A stretch of DNA of 64,000 nt from Shewanella salipaludis. Lineage in GTDB: Bacteria; Pseudomonadota; Gammaproteobacteria; Enterobacterales; Shewanellaceae. This document shows, one piece after another, positions 62,641 to 64,000 of the stretch (positions within the stretch are counted from its first letter, which is position 1; each line of letters begins with the position of its first letter). A model generated the notes under the pieces. That model was not told where the DNA came from. It made no database searches and was given only the letters and a program-made list of their open reading frames with translations. A program made the translations under genes and the position numbers. The stretch covers positions 186,001 through 250,000 of the forward strand of contig NZ_JAAXYH010000004.1 of NCBI RefSeq assembly GCF_012911865.1, in the 5' to 3' direction.

Positions 62641-63321
62641 ATGGCGAAACGTCTAAATCTGACCAAGTGGTATGCCTATCTGGATGTGTGCCAGAGCCTG
62701 TCCGGGGTGCTGCTGGCAGTATTTCTGTGGACCCATCTGCTGTTGGTGTCGTCAATCTTGCTCGGTGGTGAGGCCATGGCCTGGGTGGCGCGCACCATGG
62801 AGCTGAGTTTCCTGAGCGCAGATGGTCAGGGTTATCCCTGGGTCGTCAGCCTGATCGCCATAGGCGTCGCCGGGTTGGCCTTGGTGCATGCTGTGCCTGC
62901 GTTGCAGAAAATGCCGCTGACCTTGCGCCAGCATGCAGCGCTGCGAACCCAGATGCACAGCATAGATCATGGCGACACCCGTCTTTGGTACTGGCAGGCG
63001 TTGACAGGCGGCGTCATTTTACTGCTCTTGCCCGTGCATCTGTGGTTGATTGGCTCGGCACCCGAGACCATAGGTCCCCAGGGCAGCGGCCACAGGATAT
63101 GGGCTCAGGGCGCATGGCTCTTATATTTGCCGCTGTTGCTGGCGGTGGAGTTGCACGCTGCCATCGGCATTTACCGGGTCGTATTGAAATGGGGCGCGGC
63201 GCGGGGGCTGGACACCCGAATCTGGCTCAAGAAGCTCAAGACTCTGGTCAGCCTGCTGTTCATCGCCATAGGCCTGGCATCTTTGCTGGCGTTTTTGCCT
63301 TATGCGCCGCTGGCAGGCTAG
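62641..63321 (+). CDS. frdC: Fumarate reductase di-heme cytochrome b subunit (Wolinella type FrdC)
   Basis: 226 aa, five TM segments, with four histidines in the expected helices: VFLWTHLLLVSS, GLALVHAVPAL, LLLLPVHLWLIG and LLAVELHAAIGIYR. This is the pattern that binds two hemes b in W. succinogenes FrdC-type SQOR cytochromes. It passes electrons from menaquinol to FrdAB. ATG 62641 has TGAGG upstream; the frame is open to 62599 but only 14 odd residues precede it. frdA starts 33 bases after its stop. Confidence 0.88.
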   Translation: MAKRLNLTKWYAYLDVCQSLSGVLLAVFLWTHLLLVSSILLGGEAMAWVARTMELSFLSADGQGYPWVVSLIAIGVAGLALVHAVPALQKMPLTLRQHAALRTQMHSIDHGDTRLWYWQALTGGVILLLLPVHLWLIGSAPETIGPQGSGHRIWAQGAWLLYLPLLLAVELHAAIGIYRVVLKWGAARGLDTRIWLKKLKTLVSLLFIAIGLASLLAFLPYAPLAG

Positions 63322-63354
63322 CCAGACGGTCACTATTTCACAAGGAGAGCAGAC

Positions 63355-64000
63355 GTGAAACTCATCTATACCGATGCCTTGATCGTGGGGGCAGGATTGG
63401 CGGGTCTGAGGGTGGCCATTGCCGCCAAGGAACGTGGCCTGGATACTTTGGTGTTGTCGCTCATTCCCGCCAAACGTTCGCACTCGGCCGCGGCCCAGGG
63501 CGGCATGCAGGCGAGCCTGGGGAACGCGCTCAAGGGCATGGGCGATGATGAAGATGTGCACTTTCAGGATACGGTCAAAGGTTCCGACTGGGGCTGCGAT
63601 CAGAGCGTGGTGCGGATGTTTACCCACTGTGCGCCCAAGGCGGTGCGGGAATTGGCCCACTGGGGGGTGCCCTGGACCCGGGTCACAGCCGGCCCCAGGG
63701 AAGTGATAGTCAATGCCCAGAAGGTGACGCTGGAGGAGGCCCAAGCCGCCCATGGGCTGATCAATGCCCGTGACTTTGGCGGCACCCAGAAATGGCGTAC
63801 CTGCTATACCGCCGATGGCACAGGGCATTCACTCCTGTATGCCATGGATAACAAAGCCATTTCCATGGATATCCCGGTGCATGAAAGAGTCGAGGCGCTG
63901 GCGCTCATTCATGACGGCAAACGCTGTCATGGGGTGATTGCCCGTTGTCTTATCACGGGTGAACTGCGGGCCTATGTCGCCAAGGCGACGACTATAGCCA
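63355..64000 (+). CDS. frdA: Fumarate reductase flavoprotein subunit (partial, runs off the window)
   Basis: 215 codons visible, open at the window end. GTG start at 63355 with AAGGAG eight bases upstream. N-terminal FAD-binding motif [20 protein letters not shown], and the covalent-FAD histidine region [18 protein letters not shown] near residue 42. Then [49 protein letters not shown], and [17 protein letters not shown]. The order frdC-frdA (frdB expected next) and similarity to the Wolinella enzyme indicate a quinol:fumarate reductase, though such SQORs may also oxidise succinate. Confidence 0.9.
   Translation, partial: MKLIYTDALIVGAGLAGLRVAIAAKERGLDTLVLSLIPAKRSHSAAAQGGMQASLGNALKGMGDDEDVHFQDTVKGSDWGCDQSVVRMFTHCAPKAVRELAHWGVPWTRVTAGPREVIVNAQKVTLEEAQAAHGLINARDFGGTQKWRTCYTADGTGHSLLYAMDNKAISMDIPVHERVEALALIHDGKRCHGVIARCLITGELRAYVAKATTIA

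Overview
The window reads as a chromosomal segment of a gammaproteobacterium of the order Alteromonadales, most likely Shewanella. The evidence is gene content and order. There is an ilvY/ilvC plus ilvGMEDA block with an attenuator, and a seven-gene Bpf/Lap biofilm-adhesin operon. A hemCDXY operon is divergent from cyaA, followed by cyaY-lptM-lysA-dapF-DUF484-xerC-yigB. Then come dusB-fis, prmA and a Wolinella-type fumarate reductase start. Several proteins align closely with E. coli counterparts (PrpD, IlvC, PaeA, DapF, IlvE). The species cannot be fixed by reading alone.

Layout: (1) 1-13 kb, accessory metabolism and signalling. It holds a branched-chain aminotransferase, a giant beta-propeller/PAS/GGDEF/EAL protein, an orphan PrpD, two tandem acyltransferases, a PhzF-family enzyme, a small exported protein and comM. 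The intergenic spaces carry several short degenerate tandem repeats. (2) 13-26.5 kb, paeA, then branched-chain amino-acid biosynthesis: ilvY divergent from ilvC, an ilvL leader peptide with terminator and antiterminator, ilvG-ilvM-ilvE-ilvD-ilvA, an AGXT-type aminotransferase and a LysR regulator whose start appears to be CTG. (3) 26.5-32.3 kb, a probable structured small RNA, ubiK, rep helicase and a GAF-GGDEF-EAL protein with a decayed EAL domain. (4) 32.4-33.35 kb, a tRNA operon (Arg-His-Pro-Pro) followed by four 117-bp tandem repeats, each carrying a tRNA 3'-end remnant and an intrinsic terminator. (5) 33.4-47.2 kb, the biofilm operon on the minus strand: bpfA adhesin, type I secretion ABC/MFP/OMP, an OmpA-like lipoprotein, the LapG protease and the LapD c-di-GMP receptor. 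(6) 47.4-54.5 kb, hemCDXY, and cyaA with a near-consensus CRP site. (7) 54.5-64 kb, lysine/cell-wall, recombination and housekeeping genes ending in a fumarate reductase operon cut by the window edge.

How they work together: the ilv block makes isoleucine, leucine and valine. It is controlled by IlvY (at ilvC) and by ribosome-mediated attenuation (at ilvG onward). The Bpf/Lap operon is a complete attach/release system. LapD senses c-di-GMP and sequesters LapG; free LapG cuts the adhesin at a visible TAAG motif and releases it from the LapE/TolC-like pore. Two other c-di-GMP-type proteins sit in the same window.

Best candidates for novelty: the tRNA-Pro-derived terminator array at 32.9-33.35 kb, the ~200-nt structured RNA at 26.67-26.87 kb, the duplicated ilvG/ilvM junction encoding a 44-residue intermediate ORF, and the CTG-initiated LysR gene. 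All calls come from reading the sequence; no database or folding program was run.
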